NCBI RefSeq assembly: GCF_028294535.1
Contig: NZ_JAQBIE010000007.1
Span: 62,001-126,000 of the forward strand
DNA from: Paracoccus onchidii
GTDB taxonomy: Bacteria > Pseudomonadota > Alphaproteobacteria > Rhodobacterales > Rhodobacteraceae
Length of the DNA: 64,000 bases
Direction: 5' to 3'
Positions 35,841 through 45,547 of this stretch are shown here, piece after piece. The translations under genes and the position numbers were made by a program. The notes beneath the pieces are model-generated. The model saw only the letters and a list, made by a program, of their open reading frames with translations, was not told the DNA's origin and made no database searches. How positions within the stretch are numbered: position 1 is the stretch's first letter; the number at the start of each line of letters is the position of its first letter.

Positions 35841-37264
35841 TGAAGGTTCTTTCCATTACGTCTGAATGCGCGCCATTGGTAAAAACCGGCGGCCTTGCCG
35901 ATGTGGCCGGGGCCTTGCCCGCGGCCTTGGCGGGGCGGGGTGTGCAGATGCAGACCTTGATTCCGGGTTATCCTGCGGTGATGGCGGCCTTGTCCGATGC
36001 GGCCATCATCGAGGATTACGACGATTTGTTCGGGGCACCGGCGCGGCTGCTTGCCGGTCAGGCGGCGGGGCTGGACCTTCTGGTGATTGATGCGCCGCAT
36101 TTGTTCAGGCGTGATGGCAACCCCTATCTGGGACCGGACGGGCGCGACTGGCCCGACAATCCGGAACGTTTCGCGGCCCTGTCATGGGTCGGAGCGAAGA
36201 TCGGGGCCCGGGGTGCGGGTGGCTGGCAGCCGCAGGTTCTTCATGGACATGATTGGCAGGCCGGGCTGGTGACAGAATATCTGCACCAGACGGAGGGCGC
36301 GAAACCGCACACAGTGCTGACCATCCACAATGTCTCGTTTACGGGGCCTGTCGATCCCGGACGGTTGCATGATCTGCGGTTGGATCCATCGCGGTTCCAC
36401 AGCGAAGGGTATGAGTTCTGGGGCGCGATTTCCGCGCTGAAGGCCGGGTTGATGGGGGCTGATCGGTTGACCACGGTGTCGCCCCGCTATGCCGAAGAAC
36501 TGATGACCCCGGAATTCGGCATGGGCCTTGATGGCGTCATGCGCCACCGTCGCGATTCGTTGGTCGGGATCCTGAATGGCATCGATCAGGATGTCTGGGC
36601 ACCTGCCACCGATCCGCTGATCTTTGGTTACGACACCCCCGAGGGCAAAGAGGCGAACAAGGCCGCCTTGCGCGATGAGCTGGGTCTGCCCGAAAGCGAT
36701 GGGCCGCTTTGCGTGATCGTGTCGCGCATGACCCATCAGAAAGGGTTGGACATGGTCTTGCAGGCATTGCCGACCCTGCTGGAGGGCGGTGGTCAGCTGG
36801 CGTTGCTGGGGTCGGGCGACGCAGATTTGCAAGACGCCTTTGCCAAGGCGGCGCTTGGTCCGGGTGTGGCGGTGCGCATCGGTTATGACGAAGCGTTCTC
36901 GCACCGGATGATTGCCGGGGGCGATGCGATCCTTGTGCCTTCGCGCTTCGAGCCATGCGGGCTGACGCAGCTCTACGGTCTGCGATACGGCACCATTCCG
37001 CTGGTCGCACTGACGGGGGGGCTGGCGGATACGGTGATCAATGCGTCGCCCGCAGCCTTGGCGCGCGGGGTGGCGACGGGCGTGCAGTTTTCGCCGATAA
37101 ACACCGATACGCTGCGCCACGCCCTGACGCGGCTTTGCGCCCTTTATGCAGATCGCAGAACATGGCGGCAGATGCAGATGAATGCCATGAACCAACCTGT
37201 TGGATGGGATCAATCGGCCAGCGCCTATGCGGATCTGTATCGTCAGCTTGTCGTCGCCGAATGA
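35840..37264 (+). CDS. glgA: Glycogen synthase (ADP-glucose)
   Basis: GlgA (474 residues, GT5) extends alpha-1,4 chains with ADP-glucose. KTGGLADVAGALPAAL near the N-terminus binds ADP-glucose, LHGHDWQAGLVTEYL and PSRFEPCGLTQLYGLRYG are GT5 hallmarks with the catalytic EPCGL. The start at 35840 is set by the TGATG overlap with glgC, and the stop overlaps glgX (ATGA). Confidence 0.96.
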   Translation: MKVLSITSECAPLVKTGGLADVAGALPAALAGRGVQMQTLIPGYPAVMAALSDAAIIEDYDDLFGAPARLLAGQAAGLDLLVIDAPHLFRRDGNPYLGPDGRDWPDNPERFAALSWVGAKIGARGAGGWQPQVLHGHDWQAGLVTEYLHQTEGAKPHTVLTIHNVSFTGPVDPGRLHDLRLDPSRFHSEGYEFWGAISALKAGLMGADRLTTVSPRYAEELMTPEFGMGLDGVMRHRRDSLVGILNGIDQDVWAPATDPLIFGYDTPEGKEANKAALRDELGLPESDGPLCVIVSRMTHQKGLDMVLQALPTLLEGGGQLALLGSGDADLQDAFAKAALGPGVAVRIGYDEAFSHRMIAGGDAILVPSRFEPCGLTQLYGLRYGTIPLVALTGGLADTVINASPAALARGVATGVQFSPINTDTLRHALTRLCALYADRRTWRQMQMNAMNQPVGWDQSASAYADLYRQLVVAE

Positions 37265-39396
37265 CAGGCTACCCCAGGATCCTTGCCGGTCGCCCAACGC
37301 CGATTGGCGCCAGCTTCGACGGCGCGGGTGCGAACTTTGCAATTTTCTCGCAGCATGCCGAACGGGTCGAGCTGTGCCTGTTCGACGACCGGGGCATGGA
37401 AACGCGTGTCGATTTGCCCGAACGCGAAGGCCATGTCTGGCACGGCTATGTTCCGGGCCTGCAACCGGGGCAGAGATATGGTTATCGTGCGCATGGTCCC
37501 TATCGTCCATCGGAAGGGCATCGCTTCAACGCGAACAAGCTGTTGATGGACCCCTATGCCAAACGTCTGACGGGAACACCGCAAAATCACGATGCGCTGC
37601 TTGGATATCGTGCCGATGACCCGGATGGCGATCTCAGCTTTGATGACCGCGACAGTGCGCCTTTCATGCCGCGTTCGGTGATCGTGGATCCAAGTTTCGC
37701 CTGGGCCGATGATTGTCCGCCCAATCACGCGAAGACAGACACGGTGATCTACGAGGCCCATGTCAGGGGCATGACGGCCGGTCGTCGTGATATTGCCGAT
37801 CGCGGCACCTATCTGGCCATGACAAGCGAACCGATCCTGCAACATCTGAACGACCTGGGAATAACCACGGTCGAGCTGATGCCCGTGCATGCCTTTGCCG
37901 ATGATCGTTTTCTGACCCGCAAGGGGCTGACGAATTACTGGGGCTATATGTCCTATGGCTTTTTCGCGCCCGAGCCGCGCTATATGCGTGACGGCGACAT
38001 ATCGGAATTTCAGCAGATGGTCGCGCGTTTCCACAAGGCTGGAATCGAGGTCATTCTGGATGTCGTGTACAACCACACCGCCGAAGGCAATCAACTGGGT
38101 CCGACGCTGAATCTGCGGGGTCTGGACAATGCGGCTTATTACCGTCTGGCAGAGGACCGGCGCTTTTACGTGAATGATGCGGGAACCGGAAATGTCCTGA
38201 ATCTGGACAATCCCTTTGCGCAGCGTCTGGTCATGGATTCCCTGCGCTACTGGGTGCAGGTCATGCATGTTGACGGTTTCCGCTTTGACCTCTGTTCGGT
38301 TCTGGGGCGCAGCGATGGGGTTTTCGACAGGGATGGGCCGTTCTTTCGTGCGATCCGGCAGGACCCCGTCCTGAACCGGGTCAAGCTGATTGCCGAGCCG
38401 TGGGATCTTGGGCCGGATGGCTATCAGCTTGGCGCCTATCCTGCCCCGTTTGCCGAATGGAACGACCGATTTCGGGACCAGATCCGGGGGTTCTGGCGGG
38501 GGGATCACGGTCTTGTCGGAAAGCTGGCCAAGCGTATCGCGGGATCGGCGGCACGCTTCGACCATGACGGCCGCCACGCGACGTCGACGGTGAATTTCGT
38601 CGCGGCGCATGACGGTTTCACGCTGATGGACACCGTCAGCTATGACCAAAAGCACAACGACGCCAATGGCGAGGAAAATCGCGATGGCCATGATCACAAT
38701 GTCTCGGATAATTGCGGAGTCGAAGGGCCAAGTGCCGACCCGGACATTCTGAAACGGCGCGCCCGGCGCAGGCGCAACCTGATGGCGACCCTGCTTTTGT
38801 CGCAGGGCACGCCGATGATCCTTGCCGGGGACGAACTGGGCAATTCGCAGAATGGCAATAACAACGCCTATTGCCAGGATAACCAGCTTGGCTGGCTCGA
38901 CTGGGGGCAGGGCGATCCGCAGTTCCTGGCCTTTTGCCGCCATGCAATCGCCTTTCGCAAAGCCCATCCGATATTGCGGCAAAAGCGGTTTCTGCACAGT
39001 AGACCGCGCGCGCAGGACGGTTTGCCCGACCTGTTCTGGCGGCGCGCCGATGGCTCGCCGATGCGCAGTGAGGATTGGAGCAACCCCGAATTGCGGCTGC
39101 TGGCGGCAGAGATGCGCATGGCATCGGGCACGCCAGATTACGCATCGTTGCCCGGTGCGGTGTTCGTGGTGTTCAACGCTGGGCCGACAACACAGGTCCG
39201 GCTGCCCGAAACCGTCAAGGGGGGACGGTGGCGACGTCAGCTGGATACCGCCAGTGACGATCAGCCTGATCGGTTGGCCCGGTCCCGCGAGACCATCGAA
39301 CGCGACAGTGTAGTGGTTTTCACATCGTGTGATCCCGGTGCCACGGACGCCCGGTCGGCTGGCGCGCCATGTTCAGGCGTTGCGTCGAAACCATGA
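37261..39396 (+). CDS. glgX: Glycogen debranching enzyme
   Basis: GlgX (711 residues) cleaves alpha-1,6 branches left after phosphorolysis. It has an N-terminal CBM48 (PTPIGASFDGAGANFAIFSQ) and GH13 isoamylase-type catalytic motifs: Asp in VDGFRFDLCSVLGR, Glu in KLIAEPWDLGPDGYQL and Asp in NFVAAHDGFTLMDTVSY. The start at 37261 is the ATGA overlap with glgA; the open frame upstream lies inside glgA and is ignored. Confidence 0.95.
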   Translation: MTGYPRILAGRPTPIGASFDGAGANFAIFSQHAERVELCLFDDRGMETRVDLPEREGHVWHGYVPGLQPGQRYGYRAHGPYRPSEGHRFNANKLLMDPYAKRLTGTPQNHDALLGYRADDPDGDLSFDDRDSAPFMPRSVIVDPSFAWADDCPPNHAKTDTVIYEAHVRGMTAGRRDIADRGTYLAMTSEPILQHLNDLGITTVELMPVHAFADDRFLTRKGLTNYWGYMSYGFFAPEPRYMRDGDISEFQQMVARFHKAGIEVILDVVYNHTAEGNQLGPTLNLRGLDNAAYYRLAEDRRFYVNDAGTGNVLNLDNPFAQRLVMDSLRYWVQVMHVDGFRFDLCSVLGRSDGVFDRDGPFFRAIRQDPVLNRVKLIAEPWDLGPDGYQLGAYPAPFAEWNDRFRDQIRGFWRGDHGLVGKLAKRIAGSAARFDHDGRHATSTVNFVAAHDGFTLMDTVSYDQKHNDANGEENRDGHDHNVSDNCGVEGPSADPDILKRRARRRRNLMATLLLSQGTPMILAGDELGNSQNGNNNAYCQDNQLGWLDWGQGDPQFLAFCRHAIAFRKAHPILRQKRFLHSRPRAQDGLPDLFWRRADGSPMRSEDWSNPELRLLAAEMRMASGTPDYASLPGAVFVVFNAGPTTQVRLPETVKGGRWRRQLDTASDDQPDRLARSRETIERDSVVVFTSCDPGATDARSAGAPCSGVASKP

Positions 39397-39521
39397 CGGG
39401 GGCAACAAAGGCTTGCATTGGGGGCGAAAGCTGGCAACAGGTCGGATATTGCATTCGCGCCATGGTCCGGCGGGACATCCCGGCCCCCTTGGTTGCGGTG
39501 CCCGCTGTTTCATAGTTCCAA

Positions 39522-41927
39522 GTGCATGAGGTCCGTTTGACACCGCTTCTTTCCGCCCAGACGCTTCAAGACCGGATCTTGCATCACCTGACCTATACGC
39601 AAGGCCACGACCCGGAATGCGCATCGCGATCCGACTGGCGGCGGTCGGTCAGCCTGACGATCCGCGACCTGATTGTCGAGCCTTGGTTGTCGGCGGATCG
39701 CGCGGCCCGGGCGCAGCGGGCAAAGCGGGTCTATTACCTGTCGATGGAATTTCTGATCGGCCGCATTCTGGGTGATGCCATCATCAATCTTGGGCTTGAT
39801 GAGGCGATGGATCGGGCCTTTGATCAGCTGGGATTGGACAAGCGGGAAATCCTGGATGACGAACCCGACGCCGCCCTTGGAAATGGCGGGTTGGGGCGGT
39901 TAGCGGCCTGTTTCATGGAATCTCTGGCTTCGCTGAACCTGCCGGCTTTCGGCTATGGGATCCGCTATGAACACGGCCTGTTCAGGCAAAGCTTCGAAGC
40001 CGGCCAACAGGTAGAGCAGGCCGAAGACTGGTTGGAACAGGGAAATCCCTGGGAAATCCGTCGTGCCGATGACAGCTATCTGATCGGCTTCAAGGGGCAT
40101 GTCCGGGACATTGACGGCCATATGGTCTGGCACCCCGAAGAACAGGTTGTTGCCCGTGCTTATGATATGCCGGTGATCGGCTGGAACGGAGCATGGGCGA
40201 ACACGCTGCGCCTTTGGGCGGGCCATGCGGCCACGCCCTTTGATCTGCATCGTTTCAATGCAGGCGAGCATGTGGCCGCCGCCGAATCCGAGATCCTGGC
40301 GCGGACCCTGTCGCGGGTGCTTTATCCCGATGACAGCAGCGAGGCGGGAAAGGAACTGCGGCTCAAGCAGGAATTCTTTCTGACATCGGCGGCGCTTCAG
40401 GACATCTTGCACCGGTTTCTTGCCGAATATGACGATCTGGACCTGTTGCCCCAGAAGGTCGCGATTCAGCTGAACGACACACATCCCGCAATCGCCGGCC
40501 CCGAGCTGATCAGATTGCTGATGGATGATCACGGGCTTGCATTTGACCATGCGTGTGACCTGGCGCGTGGGGTGCTGAATTATACCAACCACACCCTGCT
40601 GCCCGAGGCGTTGGAGCGCTGGTCGACCTGGCTGATGGGGCGGGTGCTGCCCCGCCATATGCAGATTATCCAGATGATCGACGAGGATCATCGCAACACC
40701 AGCGGCCGCCCCGATCACATTGCGATCGTGCGCGACGATCAGGTGCATATGGGAGAGCTGGCCTTTGTCATGGCGGGCAGGGTGAATGGGGTGTCGGCGC
40801 TGCATACCGATCTGGTCAAAAGCACGGTGTTTGGCGACCTGCATCGCTTGCATCCTGACCGTATCCTGAACCAGACAAACGGCGTCACGCCGCGTCGCTG
40901 GTTGCGTCTGGCCAATCCTGCATTGTCGGGCCTGCTGGATGACAGTATCGGCCCGCATTGGACCGCCGATCTGAACCGGTTGAACGCGTTGGAGCCGATG
41001 GCCGCAGATGCTGCGTTTCTGGACCGGCTGCGTGCAGCCAAGCGCGCCAACAAGGTCCGGCTGTCCGATGGCATGCTGCGCGAACTGGGCGTCGTCGCGG
41101 ATCCTGATGCGATATTTGATGTGCAGGTCAAGCGCATCCACGAATACAAGCGGCAGTTGCTGAACATTCTGGAGGCCATTGCCCTGTGGCGCCGCATCCA
41201 TGACGATCCCAATGGCGACTGGACGCCTCGCGTCAAGATATTTGGCGGCAAGGCTGCGCCGGGCTATTGGCTGGCAAAGACAATCATCCATCTGATCAAT
41301 GATGTCGCGGCCACGATCAACAACGATCCGGCGACCTCGAAATTCCTGCAGATCGCCTATCCGGCCAACTACAATGTCTCGATGGCAGAGCGGCTGATCC
41401 CCGCTGCCGACCTGTCCGAACAGATCTCGACTGCCGGCAAAGAGGCGTCGGGCACGGGCAACATGAAGTTCACCATGAACGGCGCCCTGACGATCGGCAC
41501 GCTGGATGGGGCAAATGTCGAAATTCGCGAACATGTCGGCGCCGAGAACTTCTTTTTGTTCGGGCTGAGGGCGGATGAGGTTGGGGCGGTGATGGCCACG
41601 CCGGGCCATGCGCGTGCCGCGATCGAAGCGAATGACGATTTGCGAAATGCGTTACAGATGATCGCCGAAGGGCGCTTTTCGGGGGGAAGGCCGGACCCCT
41701 ATTTCGCGCTTCTGGACAGAAGCTGGAACGATGATCCGTTCCTTGTCGCAAGCGATTTCGGCGATTACTTCGACAGCCAGCGCCAAGTGGACCGTGCATT
41801 TCGCGATCATCGTCAATGGGATCGGATGGCGGCGTTGAATATCGCGCGGTCGGGCTATTTTTCATCGGATCGGACCATTCGTGGCTATGTCGATGACATC
41901 TGGCGGATCAAGGCGATCGCACCGTGA
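39522..41927 (+). CDS. glgP: Glycogen/alpha-glucan phosphorylase
   Basis: GlgP (801 residues, GT35) releases glucose-1-phosphate from glycogen with PLP. The PLP lysine lies in GTGNMKFTMNGALTIGTLDG and YLSMEFLIGRILGDAI and DVQVKRIHEYKRQLLNIL are family hallmarks. No ATG is near the N-terminus; the GTG at 39522 opens the frame, but a TTG at 39537 has GAGG close upstream and may be the true start. The 125-bp gap after glgX holds no clear terminator, so it may belong to the glg operon. It is convergent with the DUF1513 gene. Confidence 0.94.
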   Translation: MHEVRLTPLLSAQTLQDRILHHLTYTQGHDPECASRSDWRRSVSLTIRDLIVEPWLSADRAARAQRAKRVYYLSMEFLIGRILGDAIINLGLDEAMDRAFDQLGLDKREILDDEPDAALGNGGLGRLAACFMESLASLNLPAFGYGIRYEHGLFRQSFEAGQQVEQAEDWLEQGNPWEIRRADDSYLIGFKGHVRDIDGHMVWHPEEQVVARAYDMPVIGWNGAWANTLRLWAGHAATPFDLHRFNAGEHVAAAESEILARTLSRVLYPDDSSEAGKELRLKQEFFLTSAALQDILHRFLAEYDDLDLLPQKVAIQLNDTHPAIAGPELIRLLMDDHGLAFDHACDLARGVLNYTNHTLLPEALERWSTWLMGRVLPRHMQIIQMIDEDHRNTSGRPDHIAIVRDDQVHMGELAFVMAGRVNGVSALHTDLVKSTVFGDLHRLHPDRILNQTNGVTPRRWLRLANPALSGLLDDSIGPHWTADLNRLNALEPMAADAAFLDRLRAAKRANKVRLSDGMLRELGVVADPDAIFDVQVKRIHEYKRQLLNILEAIALWRRIHDDPNGDWTPRVKIFGGKAAPGYWLAKTIIHLINDVAATINNDPATSKFLQIAYPANYNVSMAERLIPAADLSEQISTAGKEASGTGNMKFTMNGALTIGTLDGANVEIREHVGAENFFLFGLRADEVGAVMATPGHARAAIEANDDLRNALQMIAEGRFSGGRPDPYFALLDRSWNDDPFLVASDFGDYFDSQRQVDRAFRDHRQWDRMAALNIARSGYFSSDRTIRGYVDDIWRIKAIAP

Positions 41928-41946
41928 TGCTGGCCCGATGTGGGCG

Positions 41947-43023
41947 TCAGATCGGCACAGGCACCAGATGATGATCCCAGGCGCGGCGGTCGTGTTTGGC
42001 CAGCGGGCGTAATGAACTGTCGGCAAGGATCAGCCCCCCAAGCCCATCGGACAGGAAGAAGCCGTGATCGGCGGGTGCTATGCCGCATACATCTTCGCGC
42101 AGGATGCTGTGCAGATGGGTGCCCTGATCGTCAAAGATCTGCACCCGTCCCCCGCGGGGCGAACTGATGGCGACTGATTTTCGGGTGGCGTCGAATGCGA
42201 CCGATCCGACATAGCCTTGCATCGCGATGGCTTCGTGGATGGGCATGGCGTCCAATATCGCGGCCTGTCCGCGCCGGTGCAGGCCCAGCAATGGCACGCC
42301 ATCGGCAGGATCCCCCTGCCATTGCATCCCAAAGGCTACCAGACCGTCGCGACCGAACGAGATGTGCCTGATCGAGTTCTGGCGCAGCGCGGGCTCCAGT
42401 TCGACCTGATCCAGCAATTGGCCGTCCGGGCTGACATAGGACAGGTTCGGCTGCATCCGGTCCACATCCAGCTTTTCGCCGGGGCGGGCGGGGTCGCTGC
42501 GATAACCGCCATTGGCTGCGACCAGAATATCATCGGCCATGCTCTTGATTTCATGCGGGCCGACGCCATGGGTTGCGATTTCGGCAATGCGGCGCCAGTT
42601 CTCGCGGCGTGACCACATGCCGATGCGGCCCTGCCCGGTGGTATAGTCGTTTTCCGATGTGCACAGGATGTCGCCATTGGCGATGAATGTTCCGTGACCA
42701 TAGAAATGCCGTCCTTGCGGTGCAGTCAGCCGGGCGATGACTTCGCCGGTGACGCAGTTCAACACCACGGCGAAAGTGCCCGGACTGCGGGCAAAGGCGA
42801 CCGCTTCGGGGGCGGTTGGATGTGCCGCACCCGCATGTCCCCGCGCGGGAAGCGCAACACGAAACCGGTCGGATCCGTCAGCGCCGATCCCGAAAAGAGC
42901 ATAGCTTCCGTCTGGTTCGCGCGCCGCGCCGAGGATGGCCGGTGCCCCGGCATCGGCCCATGACAGACGTGGCGCAATCGCGCCCGCAGCCAATGATGCC
43001 AGGAAACCGCGGCGACCCAGCAT
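41947..43023 (-). CDS. DUF1513 protein, Tat-exported beta-propeller-like
   Basis: A 358-residue DUF1513 protein with a Tat signal (LGRRGFLASLAAGAIAPRLS), so it is folded before export to the periplasm. Repeated blade-like stretches such as FYGHGTFIANGDILCTSEND and GPHEIKSMADDILVAANGGY suggest a beta-propeller. The function is unknown; it is the last gene of an imelysin/DUF1111 operon, one base after the previous stop. Such operons are linked to iron in other bacteria. Confidence 0.85.
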   Translation of the reverse strand: MLGRRGFLASLAAGAIAPRLSWADAGAPAILGAAREPDGSYALFGIGADGSDRFRVALPARGHAGAAHPTAPEAVAFARSPGTFAVVLNCVTGEVIARLTAPQGRHFYGHGTFIANGDILCTSENDYTTGQGRIGMWSRRENWRRIAEIATHGVGPHEIKSMADDILVAANGGYRSDPARPGEKLDVDRMQPNLSYVSPDGQLLDQVELEPALRQNSIRHISFGRDGLVAFGMQWQGDPADGVPLLGLHRRGQAAILDAMPIHEAIAMQGYVGSVAFDATRKSVAISSPRGGRVQIFDDQGTHLHSILREDVCGIAPADHGFFLSDGLGGLILADSSLRPLAKHDRRAWDHHLVPVPI

Positions 43024-43024
43024 G

Positions 43025-44005
43025 TCAGTCTCCGTCCTTGGAATTGAATCCGGCGGTCAGGCCCAGATCGCCGCCGATCTCGGCCTCGACGGCGCTGCGT
43101 ATGGCGCGGATCTGCTGTTGCAGGATTTCGATTTTCAACCGTTCCTGCGGATCCTCGACGCCGATCAGGCGAGGATCGTCCATCGCCTTGGCAGATGCCA
43201 TCGCCGTGGCAAATGCTGCCTCGGTTGCGGGGATTTCGGTTTCGGCCAGGGTGGTGGCCAGCTCGTGGGTGGCGGCCAGTGACAGCGCGATATTGCGCAT
43301 CGGCCGATCCGATCGCCAAGCTTCGGCCATCTTGGGGCGCGGTTTGTCAAAGCTGCCCATGGGGCGGCCCAATCGCTGGTCGGCGTCGAATTCAAGCGAA
43401 GACAGCAGCGCGGTATACAGCACCTGCGTGGGTTCCTTGTCAGACAGATACCGATTGTTGCCGGGCTGCCCGGCCTGTTGCATCAGCTGCGCATGTTGTT
43501 GCCAATCTTCGGCGATGGCATCCCCAATTGCGGCCATGTCGGTCGTCAAGGCACGAATGTAGCGACAGGTATAGTCCGCGCGGGCAAGATCGCCGATCTC
43601 TGGTTCGTAGAGCAACTGTTCCAGTGCCATCAGCCCGCGCCCGGCAATCGACACTTCTGGGAATTCTTGCGGATCGTCGACGATGGGGTCGGCATCACTT
43701 GCCATGCCCCGGACGGTTCTTGCCACCAGGCCCCGTGGATCTGGCCAGAACTCGACCGTCAAGGCCCGGCCATCGGTTTCCAGCGGCCCGAAAGCCAGAT
43801 GCGACAGGCCAAGCCAGGCATCGAAGCTGTCCTGATAGGCGGGCTTCAGTGTTTCCGCTGTGCAATCACGCGCCGCCAGATCGGCCAACGCGTGGCTGGC
43901 GGATGAAAATTGCGCGGTGGCGGGAAGGACATGATGATCGAGTGCCTTCGCCACATCGGCCATGGCAGGCAGGGGCATCAGAAAAAGCAAAGCTATCAGT
44001 CGCAT
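43025..44005 (-). CDS. Imelysin-like (peptidase M75 family) protein, motif altered
   Basis: A 326-residue protein with a signal peptide (LIALLFLMPLPAMA) and an imelysin-type helical body. The imelysin metal motif GxHxxE reads GLMALE (residues 124-129) in this copy, so the histidine is replaced by methionine and any metal site must differ. It is the smaller partner of the intact imelysin at 45548-46804 and lies between DUF1111 and DUF1513 genes; its start overlaps the DUF1111 stop (TAATG). Confidence 0.82.
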   Translation of the reverse strand: MRLIALLFLMPLPAMADVAKALDHHVLPATAQFSSASHALADLAARDCTAETLKPAYQDSFDAWLGLSHLAFGPLETDGRALTVEFWPDPRGLVARTVRGMASDADPIVDDPQEFPEVSIAGRGLMALEQLLYEPEIGDLARADYTCRYIRALTTDMAAIGDAIAEDWQQHAQLMQQAGQPGNNRYLSDKEPTQVLYTALLSSLEFDADQRLGRPMGSFDKPRPKMAEAWRSDRPMRNIALSLAATHELATTLAETEIPATEAAFATAMASAKAMDDPRLIGVEDPQERLKIEILQQQIRAIRSAVEAEIGGDLGLTAGFNSKDGD

Positions 44006-45543
44006 TACAGGCTATCCAGAAAACGCAGAAGATCCGCCCGGTTCTGGGGCGGCATGTTGACGACGGCATCGCGCGAGGCCCGTGCCTCGCCACCATGCCA
44101 CAATATCGCCTCGAGAACCGAGCGCGCGCGCCCGTCATGCAGCAGCATGGTGTGGCCATTGACCTGTTCCGTCATACCCAACCCCCAAAGCGGCGCGGTG
44201 CGCCATTCCCGCCCGGTCGCCAGGATTTCAGGTCGGTCATCGGCCAGACCTTCACCCATATCATGCAACAGAAGATCGCTATAGGGCCAGATCAACTGAA
44301 AGCTCTGTTCGGGCCGGGCTTCGAGGCGCGCGGTCACGTATTTGGGACGGTGGCAATCGACGCAGCCGGATTCGTAGAATACCTGTTTGCCGCGAAGAAC
44401 CTGCGGATCATCAACATCGCGCCGCGCGGGCACACCAAGGTTCCGGCTATAGAAGGTCACCAGGTCAAGCCCCTCGGCGTCGATCTCATCGCCGCGGATG
44501 TCGCCGGCGCCATGCGGTGCGTTCACACAGGCGGTTTGCGCATCGGTGCAATCCCCGGCGGGGCTTGGGTGCAAGGGCGTCGAGATGCCGATATCCCCCG
44601 AAAATGCCGCGGCGGATTGTTCTTCGATCGTGGGCATGCCCGCCTTCCAACCGAACCGACCCAGCATCGGTTGGTCATGACGGGCCGACCATGTGATCTG
44701 GGCACGCCCCGAAATGCCGTCGCCATCGGCGTCGTCAGGATCAGCACTGGCGAGAATATCGGCGGTTGGTATCGCTTCGAGAAGGCCCAGCCCGATCATG
44801 GGCGGGGCGACGCGCGGGCTGATCATCAGATCGTCACGCATATCGCCATATCCGGCATTGGAAATCGCATAGCTTGGCGCCCGCAAGCTGGCGGTTTCCC
44901 CGCCCGAAAGGGTCACCGGTATTTCTTGATACGAGATGTCCATCTGGCCTTCGGCGGGAATGCCCGCGACGGCCAGATCCTGTAGCTGACCACCGTAAAC
45001 AGGGTCGGGGCGGGTTGGGACGGCGGGATTTCCCACCCCTGCAAGATAGTCTTCGATTACGGTGCGTGGTGCGTTTGCATTCGCCGGAACCGACAGGCGC
45101 AGGAACATCGATCCGCCCTGTTCATCATCCCGGTCCGGGGGGTGGCCGCGACCGTCTTTCAGGTGGCAGTTCTGGCAACCCCGCGAATTATACAGCGGCC
45201 CAAGCCCGTCCGAGGCAAGGGTCGAAGAAGGTGATGACACCCATAATTTGCGAAACAGGCCGTTGCCCACCTTGAAATCCAGCTCACCCTCGAAGGAGAT
45301 GTTCGCCGATGGCAGGGAAAAGGCGTCGGCGTCATGGCGTGCCCGCACCGTCGCGGCTCCGGCTGGGTTGGTTTCAAAGGGTTCTGCCCGCGAAAAATCA
45401 CTGGTGCTGGCTGTCACCTCGTCAATCCGTGCGGTTTCGGCCGGGGTGCGGGCCGTGGCGTCCAGGTGCAAATCCGACAGCACCGGCCCTTTCGCAAGGA
45501 CCGGTGCGGCGCAAAGCAAGAGTGACGGCAACAGCCGCCACAT
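44005..45543 (-). CDS. Di-haem c-type cytochrome-like oxidoreductase (DUF1111)
   Basis: A 512-residue DUF1111 protein, exported by a signal peptide (MWRLLPSLLLCAAPVLA). Two CxxCH haem-binding motifs are visible: CQNCH at residues 123-127 and CVDCH in ESGCVDCHRPKY in the last third. It resembles di-haem peroxidase-like oxidoreductases and probably transfers electrons in the periplasm, possibly to change the redox state of iron. The ATG at 45543 starts at the signal peptide; the longer frame (to 45774) would overlap the upstream gene. It follows that gene by 4 bp. Confidence 0.87.
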   Translation of the reverse strand: MWRLLPSLLLCAAPVLAKGPVLSDLHLDATARTPAETARIDEVTASTSDFSRAEPFETNPAGAATVRARHDADAFSLPSANISFEGELDFKVGNGLFRKLWVSSPSSTLASDGLGPLYNSRGCQNCHLKDGRGHPPDRDDEQGGSMFLRLSVPANANAPRTVIEDYLAGVGNPAVPTRPDPVYGGQLQDLAVAGIPAEGQMDISYQEIPVTLSGGETASLRAPSYAISNAGYGDMRDDLMISPRVAPPMIGLGLLEAIPTADILASADPDDADGDGISGRAQITWSARHDQPMLGRFGWKAGMPTIEEQSAAAFSGDIGISTPLHPSPAGDCTDAQTACVNAPHGAGDIRGDEIDAEGLDLVTFYSRNLGVPARRDVDDPQVLRGKQVFYESGCVDCHRPKYVTARLEARPEQSFQLIWPYSDLLLHDMGEGLADDRPEILATGREWRTAPLWGLGMTEQVNGHTMLLHDGRARSVLEAILWHGGEARASRDAVVNMPPQNRADLLRFLDSL

Positions 45544-45547
45544 GGTC

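Noticed and set aside
36955-37260. Upstream extension of glgX inside glgA
   Set aside because: The extension is out of frame with glgA and not like any GlgX N-terminus; the ATGA overlap at 37261 gives the normal start.
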